Shown piece after piece: positions 1-7,693 of a stretch of 64,000 bases of DNA. A model generated the notes under the pieces. The model was given only the letters and a program-made list of their open reading frames with translations. It did no database searches and was not told the DNA's origin. Made by a program: the position numbers and the translations under genes. The DNA is taken from NCBI RefSeq assembly GCF_014192415.1, contig NZ_JACHXY010000001.1, forward strand, positions 1,752,928 to 1,816,927, in the 5' to 3' direction. Positions within the stretch are counted from its first letter, which is position 1. Each line of letters opens with the position of its first letter. This stretch comes from Microbacterium proteolyticum. GTDB taxonomy: Bacteria > Actinomycetota > Actinomycetes > Actinomycetales > Microbacteriaceae.

Positions 1-403
1 TCGCGAGGAAGGGCGTCACACCGAGGCCCACGATCAGGAAGGCGTTGAGCGCGCCGATGAGCGCGCCGCCGAGCAGTCCGAGCAGGACGGCGACGGGCCA
101 CGGCATCCCGAACGACATCATCGATACGATCGCGAACCACGCGCCGAAGTCGACGGCGACGGCGGCCGACAGATCGATGCCTCCGGAGGACACCACCACC
201 GTCAGGGCGAGGGCGACCAACAGCAGGATCGCGACGCCGTCGAGCACGTTCAGCAGATTGCTCGGACGCAGGAACGCGTCGCTGGCGAACGAGAAGAACA
301 CGACCAGCAGCGCGAAGGCGGCGACGAAGCCGTAGCGGGTGACGGTCGAGGCGGCGGAACCGGCGACCCCCGACCAGCGGGTGCGGGTGGTGGTGGTGCT
401 CAC
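1..403 (-). CDS. RbsC-type sugar ABC transporter permease, second of a pair (3' part outside window)
   Basis: Integral membrane subunit of the sugar ABC importer encoded by the next three genes. The 134 visible residues start MSTTTRTRW and hold hydrophobic segments at about 25-42, 50-70 and 90-130; the VVSSGGIDLSAA stretch matches the GGIDLS motif of RbsC-family permeases. It starts with GTG in a 4-base GTGA overlap with the stop of the preceding permease, so it is the fourth gene of a coupled operon. Two different permeases after one ATPase is the arrangement of the E. coli YtfQ-YtfR-YtfT-YjfF galactofuranose importer, where they form a heterodimer; the substrate here cannot be read from sequence. 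The gene runs off the left edge. Confidence 0.85.
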   Translation of the reverse strand, partial: MSTTTTRTRWSGVAGSAASTVTRYGFVAAFALLVVFFSFASDAFLRPSNLLNVLDGVAILLLVALALTVVVSSGGIDLSAAVAVDFGAWFAIVSMMSFGMPWPVAVLLGLLGGALIGALNAFLIVGLGVTPFLA

Positions 404-1401
404 GCGCGGGCCTCCTCGTTCTTGCGGGCAGCGGCTGCGGCCACGACGAGCAGGATCAGGACGCCCTTGAACCCGTCGACCCACGCGTTGGCGACGCGCG
501 AGAGGATCAGGCCGTTCGACAGCAGCGCCACGAACACCGCGCCCAGCACGGAGCCGAAGATGGTGACCGTGCCGCGGCGGGTGAAAGCAGCTCCCAGGAA
601 GGTCGCCAGCACCATGTCGACCATGAGGCGCTCGTCGATCCCCGGGCTGCTACCCGAGCCGCGCGCGACGAGGAGAAGCGCGCTGAGGCCCGCGACGACA
701 CCGGCGATGACGAACGTCGACATGATGTAACGCTGCGTCGGGATGCCGGCGAAGGTCGCGGCATCCCGGTTTCCGCCGACGGCCTGCAGACGCCGGCCGT
801 ACGGGGTGCGGGCCATGACGAAGACGAGCACCGCCGCGACGAGGAGCATGAGGACGGCGGCGAGCGGGATGCCGGCGATACGCGTGTCGCGGACGGCGAC
901 GATGAGCGGGTCGGTCACATCGATGCGGCGGTTGCCGCTGACCACGCGCGTGATGCCGACGACGGCGACGTACACGGCGAGGGTGGCGAGGATCGACGAC
1001 AGCCCGACCCACCCCACGAGGACCGCGTTGAGCAGACCGAACACGGTGGTGACCAGGATGCCGAGGGCGAAGGCGACGGCGAACGGGGTGCCGTAGGTGG
1101 TGAGCTGATCGCTCACGATGGCGGTGGCGAGCGCCGCGGTGGCGGGGATCGACAGGTCGATGCCGCCGACGACCACGTCGTCGCCGCCGCCGATCACGAC
1201 GATGGCGAGGCCCATCGCGACCAACGCGACGGGGGCTGCCTGGGTGAGGCTCGCGGTGACGTTGGCGATGCCGAGGAAGCCCCTCGCCGTGACGGCGAGG
1301 TACACGGTCATCGCGAGCACGACCAGCAGCGGCCCCCGCCGTGCCAGCAGGCTGCGCAGACGCGGGGCGAGCGTCGTGCGCTCCACGGTCAGGGCGCTCA
1401 T
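400..1401 (-). CDS. RbsC-type sugar ABC transporter permease, first of a pair
   Basis: Membrane channel subunit of a class-2 (CUT2/ribose-type) sugar importer. The 333-residue protein has about eight to ten hydrophobic segments and the family motif VGGIDLS near residue 80, with GNRDAATFAGI near 215 matching the conserved cytoplasmic loop that contacts the ATPase. ATG overlaps the ATPase stop as ATGA, and its own stop overlaps the next permease as GTGA. The repeated GDDVVVGG just before GGIDLS is a small insertion compared with typical RbsC. Transport role is secure; the sugar is unknown. Confidence 0.9.
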   Translation of the reverse strand: MSALTVERTTLAPRLRSLLARRGPLLVVLAMTVYLAVTARGFLGIANVTASLTQAAPVALVAMGLAIVVIGGGDDVVVGGIDLSIPATAALATAIVSDQLTTYGTPFAVAFALGILVTTVFGLLNAVLVGWVGLSSILATLAVYVAVVGITRVVSGNRRIDVTDPLIVAVRDTRIAGIPLAAVLMLLVAAVLVFVMARTPYGRRLQAVGGNRDAATFAGIPTQRYIMSTFVIAGVVAGLSALLLVARGSGSSPGIDERLMVDMVLATFLGAAFTRRGTVTIFGSVLGAVFVALLSNGLILSRVANAWVDGFKGVLILLVVAAAAARKNEEARA

Positions 1402-2969
1402 GCGGCATCCCCTTCGGTTCGTTCGGGGGCGGTGGCGTCGGCCGTGGAGCCGCCGGCGCTCCCGGTGACCAACGCGCTCAGGTGCTCGAGGGTCAGACCA
1501 TCGGTCGTCACCTCGTGCGCGACGCGTCCGCGTTCGAGCACGACGACGCGGTCGCTGAGCCCGAGCACCTCGGCGGGGTCGGTCGAGACGATCACGACCG
1601 CGGTTCCGGATGCCGCGAGCTCCGCCAGCAGGCGGTAGATCTCCTGCTTCGCGCCGATGTCGACGCCCACCGTGGGTTCGTCGAGCACGATCACCCGGGC
1701 GCCGGCGGCGAGGCTGCGGCCGAGCACCACCTTCTGCTGGTTCCCTCCGCTGAGCAGGCGGGTCTGCACGCTCGTGTCGCGCGGGCGGATGTCGAGGCGC
1801 TCGGCGAGGCCCTCGGCGCGCGTCCGCGACGCGGCATCGTCGAGGAGTCCCGCGCGGGTGCCTTCGGCGAGGGTCGAGAGGGTGAGGTTGCGCTGGGTCG
1901 AGAAGTCGAGCACGACGCCGTCGTGGCGGCGGTCGCGGGGCACGAGCACGACGCCGGCCTCGAGGGCGGCGGCCGGGCTCGACGGACGGAACCGGCGAGC
2001 CGAAAGCGACAGTTCCCCCGTGTGGCGGTGCAGGCCCACGAGGGCCTCGGCGAGTTCGGACGCTCCGGAGCCGAGCAGGCCGGTGAGCCCCAGGATCTCG
2101 CCCGGGCGCACGTCGAGGTCGACGCCGTGCACGACCGCGCCGACGCGGAGGCCCCGGGCGCGCAGCACCGGTTCGGCCGTGGCGACGGGACGACGCGGGG
2201 GGTAGAGGTCGTCGATCTCGCGCCCGATCATCAGGCGGACCATCTCGCGACCGCTGTCGGGCCCCACCGCCTCGATACGGCCCACGTCGAGACCGCCGCG
2301 CAGGATGGTCACGCGGTCGCAGATCCGTGTGACCTCGCCGAGGTAGTGCGAGATGTAGAGGCTGGAGATGCCGCGTTCGCGGAGGCGTCCGATGATGCCG
2401 AGCAGCTGTTCGGCCTCGGCACTGGCGAGCGGGGCCGTGGGCTCGTCGAAGACGATGACACGCGTGTCGTCGTCGACCAGCGCGCGGGCCACCTGCACGA
2501 GCTTGCGCTCGGCGGGGCCGAGGTCGCGGACGAGCCGGGTGGGGGAGAGTCGGATGCCCAGCACGTCGTGCAGCACCTCGGTCACGCGGGCCTTCATGGC
2601 GCGGCCGCGCAGCACGCCGCCGGCGCTCTGCTCGTTGCCGAGCCAGACGTTCTCGGCGACGGTCATGTCGGGCACGAGCTGCAGTTCTTGATGCACGAAC
2701 CGGATGCCGGCCGCGTGGGCGTCGGCGGGAGTGAGCCGACCGGCATCCGTCCCCCCGATGACGACCGTGCCGCCGTCGCGCTCGTAGATGCCGGCGAGGA
2801 TCTTGATGAGCGTGGACTTGCCCGCGCCGTTCTCGCCGACGAGGCCGTGCACCTCGCCCGGGCGCACGTCGATCGAGGCGCCCCGGAGAGCCGGGACGCC
2901 CGCGAACGCCTTCGTGACGCCGGTCATGCGAAGCACCGGCGTCACGAGGGGGGAGGAACTGATGGTCAC
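1398..2969 (-). CDS. Sugar ABC transporter ATP-binding protein, two-domain RbsA/MglA type
   Basis: Tandem ATPase that powers the importer. The 523-residue protein has two ABC domains: the first carries Walker A GENGAGKST near residue 43 and a DEPTAPLAS Walker B; the second carries the signature LLSGGNQQKVVLGR near 405 and DEPTVGVDIG. The second domain has a degenerate P-loop (LLGSGASEL), as is normal for RbsA-family proteins. The start is GTG at 2969, in a GTGA overlap with the binding-protein stop; a much longer open frame upstream is only high-GC read-through. It is coupled at both ends to neighbouring transporter genes. Confidence 0.93.
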   Translation of the reverse strand: MTISSSPLVTPVLRMTGVTKAFAGVPALRGASIDVRPGEVHGLVGENGAGKSTLIKILAGIYERDGGTVVIGGTDAGRLTPADAHAAGIRFVHQELQLVPDMTVAENVWLGNEQSAGGVLRGRAMKARVTEVLHDVLGIRLSPTRLVRDLGPAERKLVQVARALVDDDTRVIVFDEPTAPLASAEAEQLLGIIGRLRERGISSLYISHYLGEVTRICDRVTILRGGLDVGRIEAVGPDSGREMVRLMIGREIDDLYPPRRPVATAEPVLRARGLRVGAVVHGVDLDVRPGEILGLTGLLGSGASELAEALVGLHRHTGELSLSARRFRPSSPAAALEAGVVLVPRDRRHDGVVLDFSTQRNLTLSTLAEGTRAGLLDDAASRTRAEGLAERLDIRPRDTSVQTRLLSGGNQQKVVLGRSLAAGARVIVLDEPTVGVDIGAKQEIYRLLAELAASGTAVVIVSTDPAEVLGLSDRVVVLERGRVAHEVTTDGLTLEHLSALVTGSAGGSTADATAPERTEGDAA

Positions 2970-3979
2970 TGGGTGTAGCCCAGCTCCTTCGCGACCGCGG
3001 TCGCCTCGTCGGGACCGGCGACCGGGATGGTGTCGACGTAGCTGACCTTCTCGATCTCTTCGCCGAGGAAGTACTTGCCGACGTTGTCGGCCGAGATCGT
3101 GGCGATCTTGCGCGGCAGCTGGGCGATGTTGCCGACGAACGGGCTGTTCGGCTCGCTCATGATCTCGAGGGTGTCGGGGCCGGCGTCGAAGGCGGTGACC
3201 TTCACGTCGGTGCGACCGGAGTCTTCGATCGCCTGCACCACGCCGATGGCCGGCTGGTCCCAGCACGCCACGTGGATGCCCTGGATGGTGCCGGCCGGGT
3301 ACTTCTCCAGCAGCGCGAGCGTCTGCTGACGCGCGTCGTCGGGGGCGTTGGCGAACTGCTCGGCCAGCTCGGGCTCGATCAGCTTGATGCCCGGGTAGTC
3401 GGTCGAGAGCTCGTTCTTCCACGCGTCGTAGCGCTCGCCGCAGAACGACAGGCTCGTCCCGAAGGCGTTGAAGACGGCCACGTTGCCCGTACCGCCGAGG
3501 GCGTCGCCGGTGATCTTGCCGAGGGCCGTGCCGCCCACCTCGTTGTCGGACTGAGCGTTGTTGACCGCCCACTCCGAGGCGTGGTCGACGCCGAAGACGG
3601 GGATGCCGGCGTCGTGCAGCTGCTGCAGCTTCGGGTCGACCGACGCGTCGCCGAGGATCGTGATGACGGCATCGACGTTCTGGGCGAGGAAGATGTCGTG
3701 GTTCTGCGCGTGCAGGGTGTTGTCGCGGTTGCCGTCGGTGGTCAGCGGCGTGCCGCCGAGCCGGGTGACCTCGTCGACCGCGCCCTGGAAGGCCTCGCGG
3801 TCCCAGAAGTGCTGCGTGCCCACGACGGCGATGCCGATGGTCTTGCCCGCGAGCGGCTGAGAGGCGTCGACGCCCTCGCCGTTCGGCGCGGCCGCGTCTG
3901 ACGAGACGGTGCTGCAGCCGGCGAGGGCGAGGCCGGCAGCGACGACGATCGCCGGAAGGGCGAAGAGGGACTTTCTCAC
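2966..3979 (-). CDS. Sugar-binding lipoprotein of the ABC importer (type I periplasmic-binding fold)
   Basis: Extracellular ligand-binding lipoprotein that feeds the importer. The 337-residue protein begins MRKSLFALPAIVV and has a lipobox LAGC with the acylated cysteine at residue 22, followed by a flexible SSDAAAPNGEG linker and a ribose-binding-protein-like core (GIAVVGTQHFWDREAF, VDAVITILGD, VFGVDHASE). The GTG start at 3979 follows AGGAG at a good distance. It is the first gene of a four-gene operon and is divergent from a PfkB kinase, which probably phosphorylates the imported compound. The ligand is not identifiable by eye. Confidence 0.9.
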   Translation of the reverse strand: MRKSLFALPAIVVAAGLALAGCSTVSSDAAAPNGEGVDASQPLAGKTIGIAVVGTQHFWDREAFQGAVDEVTRLGGTPLTTDGNRDNTLHAQNHDIFLAQNVDAVITILGDASVDPKLQQLHDAGIPVFGVDHASEWAVNNAQSDNEVGGTALGKITGDALGGTGNVAVFNAFGTSLSFCGERYDAWKNELSTDYPGIKLIEPELAEQFANAPDDARQQTLALLEKYPAGTIQGIHVACWDQPAIGVVQAIEDSGRTDVKVTAFDAGPDTLEIMSEPNSPFVGNIAQLPRKIATISADNVGKYFLGEEIEKVSYVDTIPVAGPDEATAVAKELGYTQ

Positions 3980-4147
3980 GGTGGGCTCCTGTGGGGCCGG
4001 TGGGCGCTCGCGTCGGTGCGCGCGTCGCCGCGGATGCTGTGTGGGATGACGCCGGAAAGCAGTCACTCGAATCGTAGGGAGGGGTCGGACGACGTTCGAC
4101 TCGAGCGTCACACGGTGAAATGAAGTCATCGCGGGTGAGCCGCTCAG

Positions 4148-4153
4148 TATGCT
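4148..4153 (+). promoter_or_regulatory. Possible -10 box for the PfkB kinase
   Basis: TATGCT about 100 bases upstream of the kinase start, in the gap between the divergent transporter and kinase genes. No clear -35 element is visible, so this is tentative. Confidence 0.3.
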
Positions 4154-4250
4154 TCGCCCGTTCCCGCAGCGGCCCGTCCCGCGCCCCGACCGAACACCGC
4201 CCTCTCGAACCGCCGGTCCCGTACCGGCCCGCCCTCACCGCAGGAGATCC

Positions 4251-5210
4251 ATGTCGCACCCCGCTCGTCGCGTCGTCACCGTCGGCCTCCATGTCGCCGA
4301 CGTGCTCGGTCGTTACGTCGACGCCATCCCGCCCGGGCAGGGTCTCGCGCTGCTGGACGAGATCCGCCTGACCGTGGCCGGCACCGCCGCCGCGACCGCC
4401 GTCGACCTCGCACGCCTCGGCGTTCCCGTGGCGACGGTGGGCGCCGTCGGCGCCGACGCACTGGGCGTGTTTCTGCGCTCCACGATGGCCGACGAGGGGG
4501 TCGACGTGACCGGCCTCGCCGTGCGCCGCGAGCGGCCCACCTCCGCGACGATGCTGCCCATCCGCCGTGACGGGAGCCGTCCGGCGCTGCACGTCATCGG
4601 GTCCAACGCGGCGATCGCGCCGGAGGACCTGGCATCCATCGATATGAGCGATGTCGCGGTGCTCCACCTCGGTGGCACCTGCCTGCTGCCGGGCATCGAC
4701 GGCGCGCCCAGCGTGGACCTGCTGCGCCGCGCCCGCGACGCCGGGGTGGTGACGACGATGGACTTCATCCCCACCGGCGGCGCCGGCGATCGCGATGCCG
4801 TGCTGCCGTGCCTGCCCTTCGTCGACTACCTCTTCCCCAGCGAGGAGGACGCCCTCTCGTTCGCCGGGGCGGCGACGCTCGACGAGGCGATCACGTTCTA
4901 TCTGGGTGCCGGCGTCGGAACCCTCGTGATCACCCGCGGCGCGGCGGGGGTCAGCATCAGCACCCGCGAATCCCGCGATGTGCGACGGGCGGCATATTCC
5001 GTCGACGTGGTGGACACGACGGGCTGCGGTGACGCGTTCAGCGCCGGGTTCATCGAGGGTCTGGTGAGCGGCGCCGACGTCGCCGAGGCCGCGGAGCGCG
5101 GGCTCGCGTGCGGCAGCCTCGTCGCCACGGGCCTGGGCTCCGACGCGGGGCTGCACTCGGCGGCCGACGTGGCGCGGCTGCGGGCGGAGGGCGTTCGCGG
5201 CGCCGTGTGA
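4251..5210 (+). CDS. PfkB-family carbohydrate kinase
   Basis: Transfers phosphate from ATP to a sugar or sugar-like alcohol in the cytoplasm. The 319-residue protein has the N-terminal GGTAA-like motif (VAGTAAATAVDLARLG near residue 45) and the PfkB signature 2, DTTGCGDAFSAGF near 255, whose GxGD aspartate is the catalytic base. ATG at 4251 follows CAGGAG; an in-frame extension to 4149 has no ribosome-binding site. It diverges from the sugar importer operon, so it is likely to act on the imported ligand. Ribokinase-like by family, but substrate unassigned. Confidence 0.88.
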   Translation: MSHPARRVVTVGLHVADVLGRYVDAIPPGQGLALLDEIRLTVAGTAAATAVDLARLGVPVATVGAVGADALGVFLRSTMADEGVDVTGLAVRRERPTSATMLPIRRDGSRPALHVIGSNAAIAPEDLASIDMSDVAVLHLGGTCLLPGIDGAPSVDLLRRARDAGVVTTMDFIPTGGAGDRDAVLPCLPFVDYLFPSEEDALSFAGAATLDEAITFYLGAGVGTLVITRGAAGVSISTRESRDVRRAAYSVDVVDTTGCGDAFSAGFIEGLVSGADVAEAAERGLACGSLVATGLGSDAGLHSAADVARLRAEGVRGAV

Positions 5211-5512
5211 GGCGGCATCCGGCGCGCGGAGGCGCGGATCGCTGAGGTCGTGTCGGCGGTCGGGCGGGCGCGTGCGGAAGCTCCGCGATTCGCGCGATCC
5301 CGGTCGAATCGGGCTGGATGCCGCTGACTTCGTGCGGATCGCTGAGGGTGTGCCGCGTGAGCGCCCACTCGCGTCCGCGCGCGCACGCGTGGCAGAATGG
5401 CCACGGCGTGCTCGGACCGACCTTTCCCCGCACGGCGCCACGGCGCCGCCGGGTTCGAAGGGCCACCGGGCCCCAGGACAGCGTCCGCCGCACCTTTCTC
5501 CGAGGAGCACAG
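5211..5512. other. Intergenic region upstream of ddaH with a 100-bp-spaced direct repeat
   Basis: No gene is supported here. A 14-base direct repeat, GCGGATCGCTGAGG, occurs at 5234-5247 and 5334-5347, exactly 100 bases apart. A possible -10 hexamer, CAGAAT, lies at 5393-5398, which would give a leader of about 110 bases before ddaH. The GAGGAG ribosome-binding site is at 5502-5507. Confidence 0.4.
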
Positions 5513-6397
5513 ATGTCCGCCACCCCTACCGCCACCACCGCCGAGGCCACCTCCACCGAGCGCGTGCAGCAGCACCGCCGGTACCTGATGTGCCGGCCCG
5601 TGCACTTCACGGTGAGCTACAGCATCAACCCGTGGATGGAGCCCTCGCGCCCCACCGACACGAACCTCGCCCTGCAGCAGTGGCAGTCGTTGTACGACAC
5701 GTACACCTCGCTCGGGCACGAGATCGAACTGATCGACCCGGTCGAGGGTCTGCCCGACATGGTCTACACCGCCAACGGCGGCTTCGTCATCGACGGTGTC
5801 GCGTACGGTCCGAAGTTCCGCTTCCGTGAGCGCGCGGCCGAGGCGCCGGCGTTCATCGACTGGTTCGCAGCGTCCGGCTTCGAGGTCGCCGAACCGGTCG
5901 AGGTCAACGAGGGCGAGGGCGATTTCCTGCTCGTGGGCGACACCATCCTCGCCGGCACGGGCTTCCGCTCGACCGGTGACAGCCACCGCGAGGTGGGCGA
6001 GGTGTTCGCGCGCGAGGTCGTCTCCCTGACGCTCGTCGACCCGCGCTTCTACCACCTCGACACGGCGATCGCCGTGCTCGACCCGGTCGAGGGCCCCGGC
6101 GGCGTCGAGAAGGCCAACATCGCCTACCTGCCCACCGCGTTCGATGAGCGCAGTCAGGCGATCCTGCGCGAGCGCTACCCGGACGCCATCCGCGTGTCCG
6201 ACAGCGACGGCTCCGTCTTCGGTCTCAACTCCGCCAGCGACGGCAAGAACGTCATCATCTCGCCCCGTGCCGTGGGCTTCGAGGCGCAGCTGCGCGAGCG
6301 CGGATACACCCCCGTGATGGTCGACCTGTCGGAGCTGCTGCTCGGCGGCGGCGGCATCAAATGCTGCACGCTCGAGCTCCGCGGCGGTGCCCGATGA
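5513..6397 (+). CDS. ddaH: Dimethylarginine dimethylaminohydrolase family protein (amidinotransferase fold)
   Basis: Predicted to hydrolyse N-methylated arginines to citrulline plus an amine, or a related guanidino substrate, in the cytoplasm. The 294-residue protein has the family features: YLMCRPVHFTVSY at the start, MVYTANGGFV near 85, GEGDFL near 143, the histidine in FYHLDTA near 180 and the C-terminal catalytic cysteine in GGGIKCCTLEL near 284. Its stop overlaps the ornithine aminotransferase start as ATGA. Pairing with rocD is widespread in actinobacteria, and some members of this family instead make ornithine directly from arginine-type substrates, which would suit rocD better than citrulline. 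Start chosen by GAGGAG seven bases upstream. Confidence 0.85.
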   Translation: MSATPTATTAEATSTERVQQHRRYLMCRPVHFTVSYSINPWMEPSRPTDTNLALQQWQSLYDTYTSLGHEIELIDPVEGLPDMVYTANGGFVIDGVAYGPKFRFRERAAEAPAFIDWFAASGFEVAEPVEVNEGEGDFLLVGDTILAGTGFRSTGDSHREVGEVFAREVVSLTLVDPRFYHLDTAIAVLDPVEGPGGVEKANIAYLPTAFDERSQAILRERYPDAIRVSDSDGSVFGLNSASDGKNVIISPRAVGFEAQLRERGYTPVMVDLSELLLGGGGIKCCTLELRGGAR

Positions 6398-7611
6398 GTA
6401 CCACCGTCGACGCGCTCGGCGAGCGCCTCATCGCCGAAGAGGGCGCCCACCTCGCCCACAACTACCACCCGCTGCCGGTCATCGTCTCGCGGGCCGAGGG
6501 CGTGTGGGTCACCGACGTCGAGGGCAAGCGCTACCTCGACCTGCTGTCGGCGTACTCGGCGTTGAACTTCGGCCACGGGCACCCCGCGATCCTCGCCGCC
6601 GCCCGCGAGCAGCTCGCTCGTGTGACGCTGACCAGCCGGGCGTACCACAACGACCGTCTCGGCCCGTTCGCCACGGCGCTGTCGCAGCTGTGCGGCAAAG
6701 ACATGGTGCTGCCGATGAACACCGGTGCCGAGGCCGTCGAGACCGGGATCAAGGTCGCGCGCGCCTGGGGTTACCGCACGAAGGGCATCGCCGCCGACGC
6801 GGCGACCATCATCGTCGCGAACGGCAACTTCCACGGGCGCACGACGACGATCGTCGGTTTCAGCGACGACCCCGCAGCCCACGACGACTTCGGTCCCTAC
6901 GCGCCCGGTTTCGTGCACGTGCCGTACGGAGATGCGGATGCCATCGCCGCGGCGATCGACGAGAACACCGCCGCGGTGCTGCTCGAGCCCATCCAGGGCG
7001 AGGCCGGGGTCGTCCTGCCCCCCGAGGGGTTCCTGCAGCGGGTGCGCGAGATCTGCACGCAGAACGACGTGCTCTTCATCGCCGACGAGATCCAGTCGGG
7101 CCTCGGCCGCGTGGGCGAGACGTTCGCGTGCGATCGCGAGGGCGTCGTGCCCGACGTGTACCTCCTCGGCAAGGCGCTCGGCGGCGGCATCCTCCCGCTG
7201 TCGGCCGTCGTGGCGAACGAGGACGTGCTCGGCGTCATCCGCGCCGGTGAGCACGGCTCGACGTTCGGCGGCAACCCTCTGGCCGCGGCCGTGGGTCTGC
7301 GCGTGGTCGAGATGCTGGCATCCGGAGAATTCCAGACCCGGGCGAAGGCGCTGGGAGTGCACCTCGAGCCCGCACTGCAGGCGCTCATCGGCCACGGCGT
7401 GACCGCCGTGCGCATCGCCGGACTGTGGGCCGGAGTCGACATCGACCCCGCCTACGGCACCGGCCGCGAGGTCGCCGAGAAGCTGCTGACGCGCGGGGTG
7501 CTCGTGAAGGACACGCACGGCCAGACGATCCGCATCGCCCCTCCGCTGACGATCCGTGCGACCGAGCTGGACTGGGCGGTCGAACAGCTCCGGCACGTGC
7601 TGTCGGCCTGA
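6394..7611 (+). CDS. rocD: Ornithine aminotransferase
   Basis: PLP enzyme that converts ornithine and a 2-oxo acid to glutamate-5-semialdehyde and an amino acid. The 405-residue protein shows the class III aminotransferase path: NTGAEAVETGIK near 110, NFHGRTTT near 150, LFIADEIQSGLGR near 230 with the PLP-binding aspartate, and the Schiff-base lysine in LLGKALGGG near 259, followed by HGSTFGGNPLA. It is coupled by ATGA to ddaH and followed by a strong hairpin. Together the two genes would channel arginine-derived nitrogen toward glutamate and proline. Confidence 0.92.
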   Translation: MSTTVDALGERLIAEEGAHLAHNYHPLPVIVSRAEGVWVTDVEGKRYLDLLSAYSALNFGHGHPAILAAAREQLARVTLTSRAYHNDRLGPFATALSQLCGKDMVLPMNTGAEAVETGIKVARAWGYRTKGIAADAATIIVANGNFHGRTTTIVGFSDDPAAHDDFGPYAPGFVHVPYGDADAIAAAIDENTAAVLLEPIQGEAGVVLPPEGFLQRVREICTQNDVLFIADEIQSGLGRVGETFACDREGVVPDVYLLGKALGGGILPLSAVVANEDVLGVIRAGEHGSTFGGNPLAAAVGLRVVEMLASGEFQTRAKALGVHLEPALQALIGHGVTAVRIAGLWAGVDIDPAYGTGREVAEKLLTRGVLVKDTHGQTIRIAPPLTIRATELDWAVEQLRHVLSA

Positions 7612-7616
7612 GCGGA

Positions 7617-7675
7617 GTGAGGGGTCAGTACCTGTCGCTTCCGCCCACGCTCGGCGACAGGAACCGACCCCTCAC
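7617..7675. terminator. Two-step hairpin between convergent rocD and the molybdoenzyme gene
   Basis: Outer arms GTGAGGGGTC (7617-7626) and GACCCCTCAC (7666-7675) pair perfectly, and inner arms CCTGTCGC (7631-7638) and GCGACAGG (7654-7661) pair inside them. It lies between two converging stop codons and reads as a hairpin on either strand, so it is probably a bidirectional terminator. No U-tract is visible. Confidence 0.7.
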
Positions 7676-7693
7676 GCCCCGGCGCGACGGCGG

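Noticed and set aside
2970..5510. Very long minus-strand open frame continuing upstream of the ABC ATPase
   Set aside because: It runs through the binding-protein and kinase genes in another frame; the GTG at 2969 in a GTGA overlap is the coupled start, and the extra residues are Arg/Gly/Ala-rich read-through.
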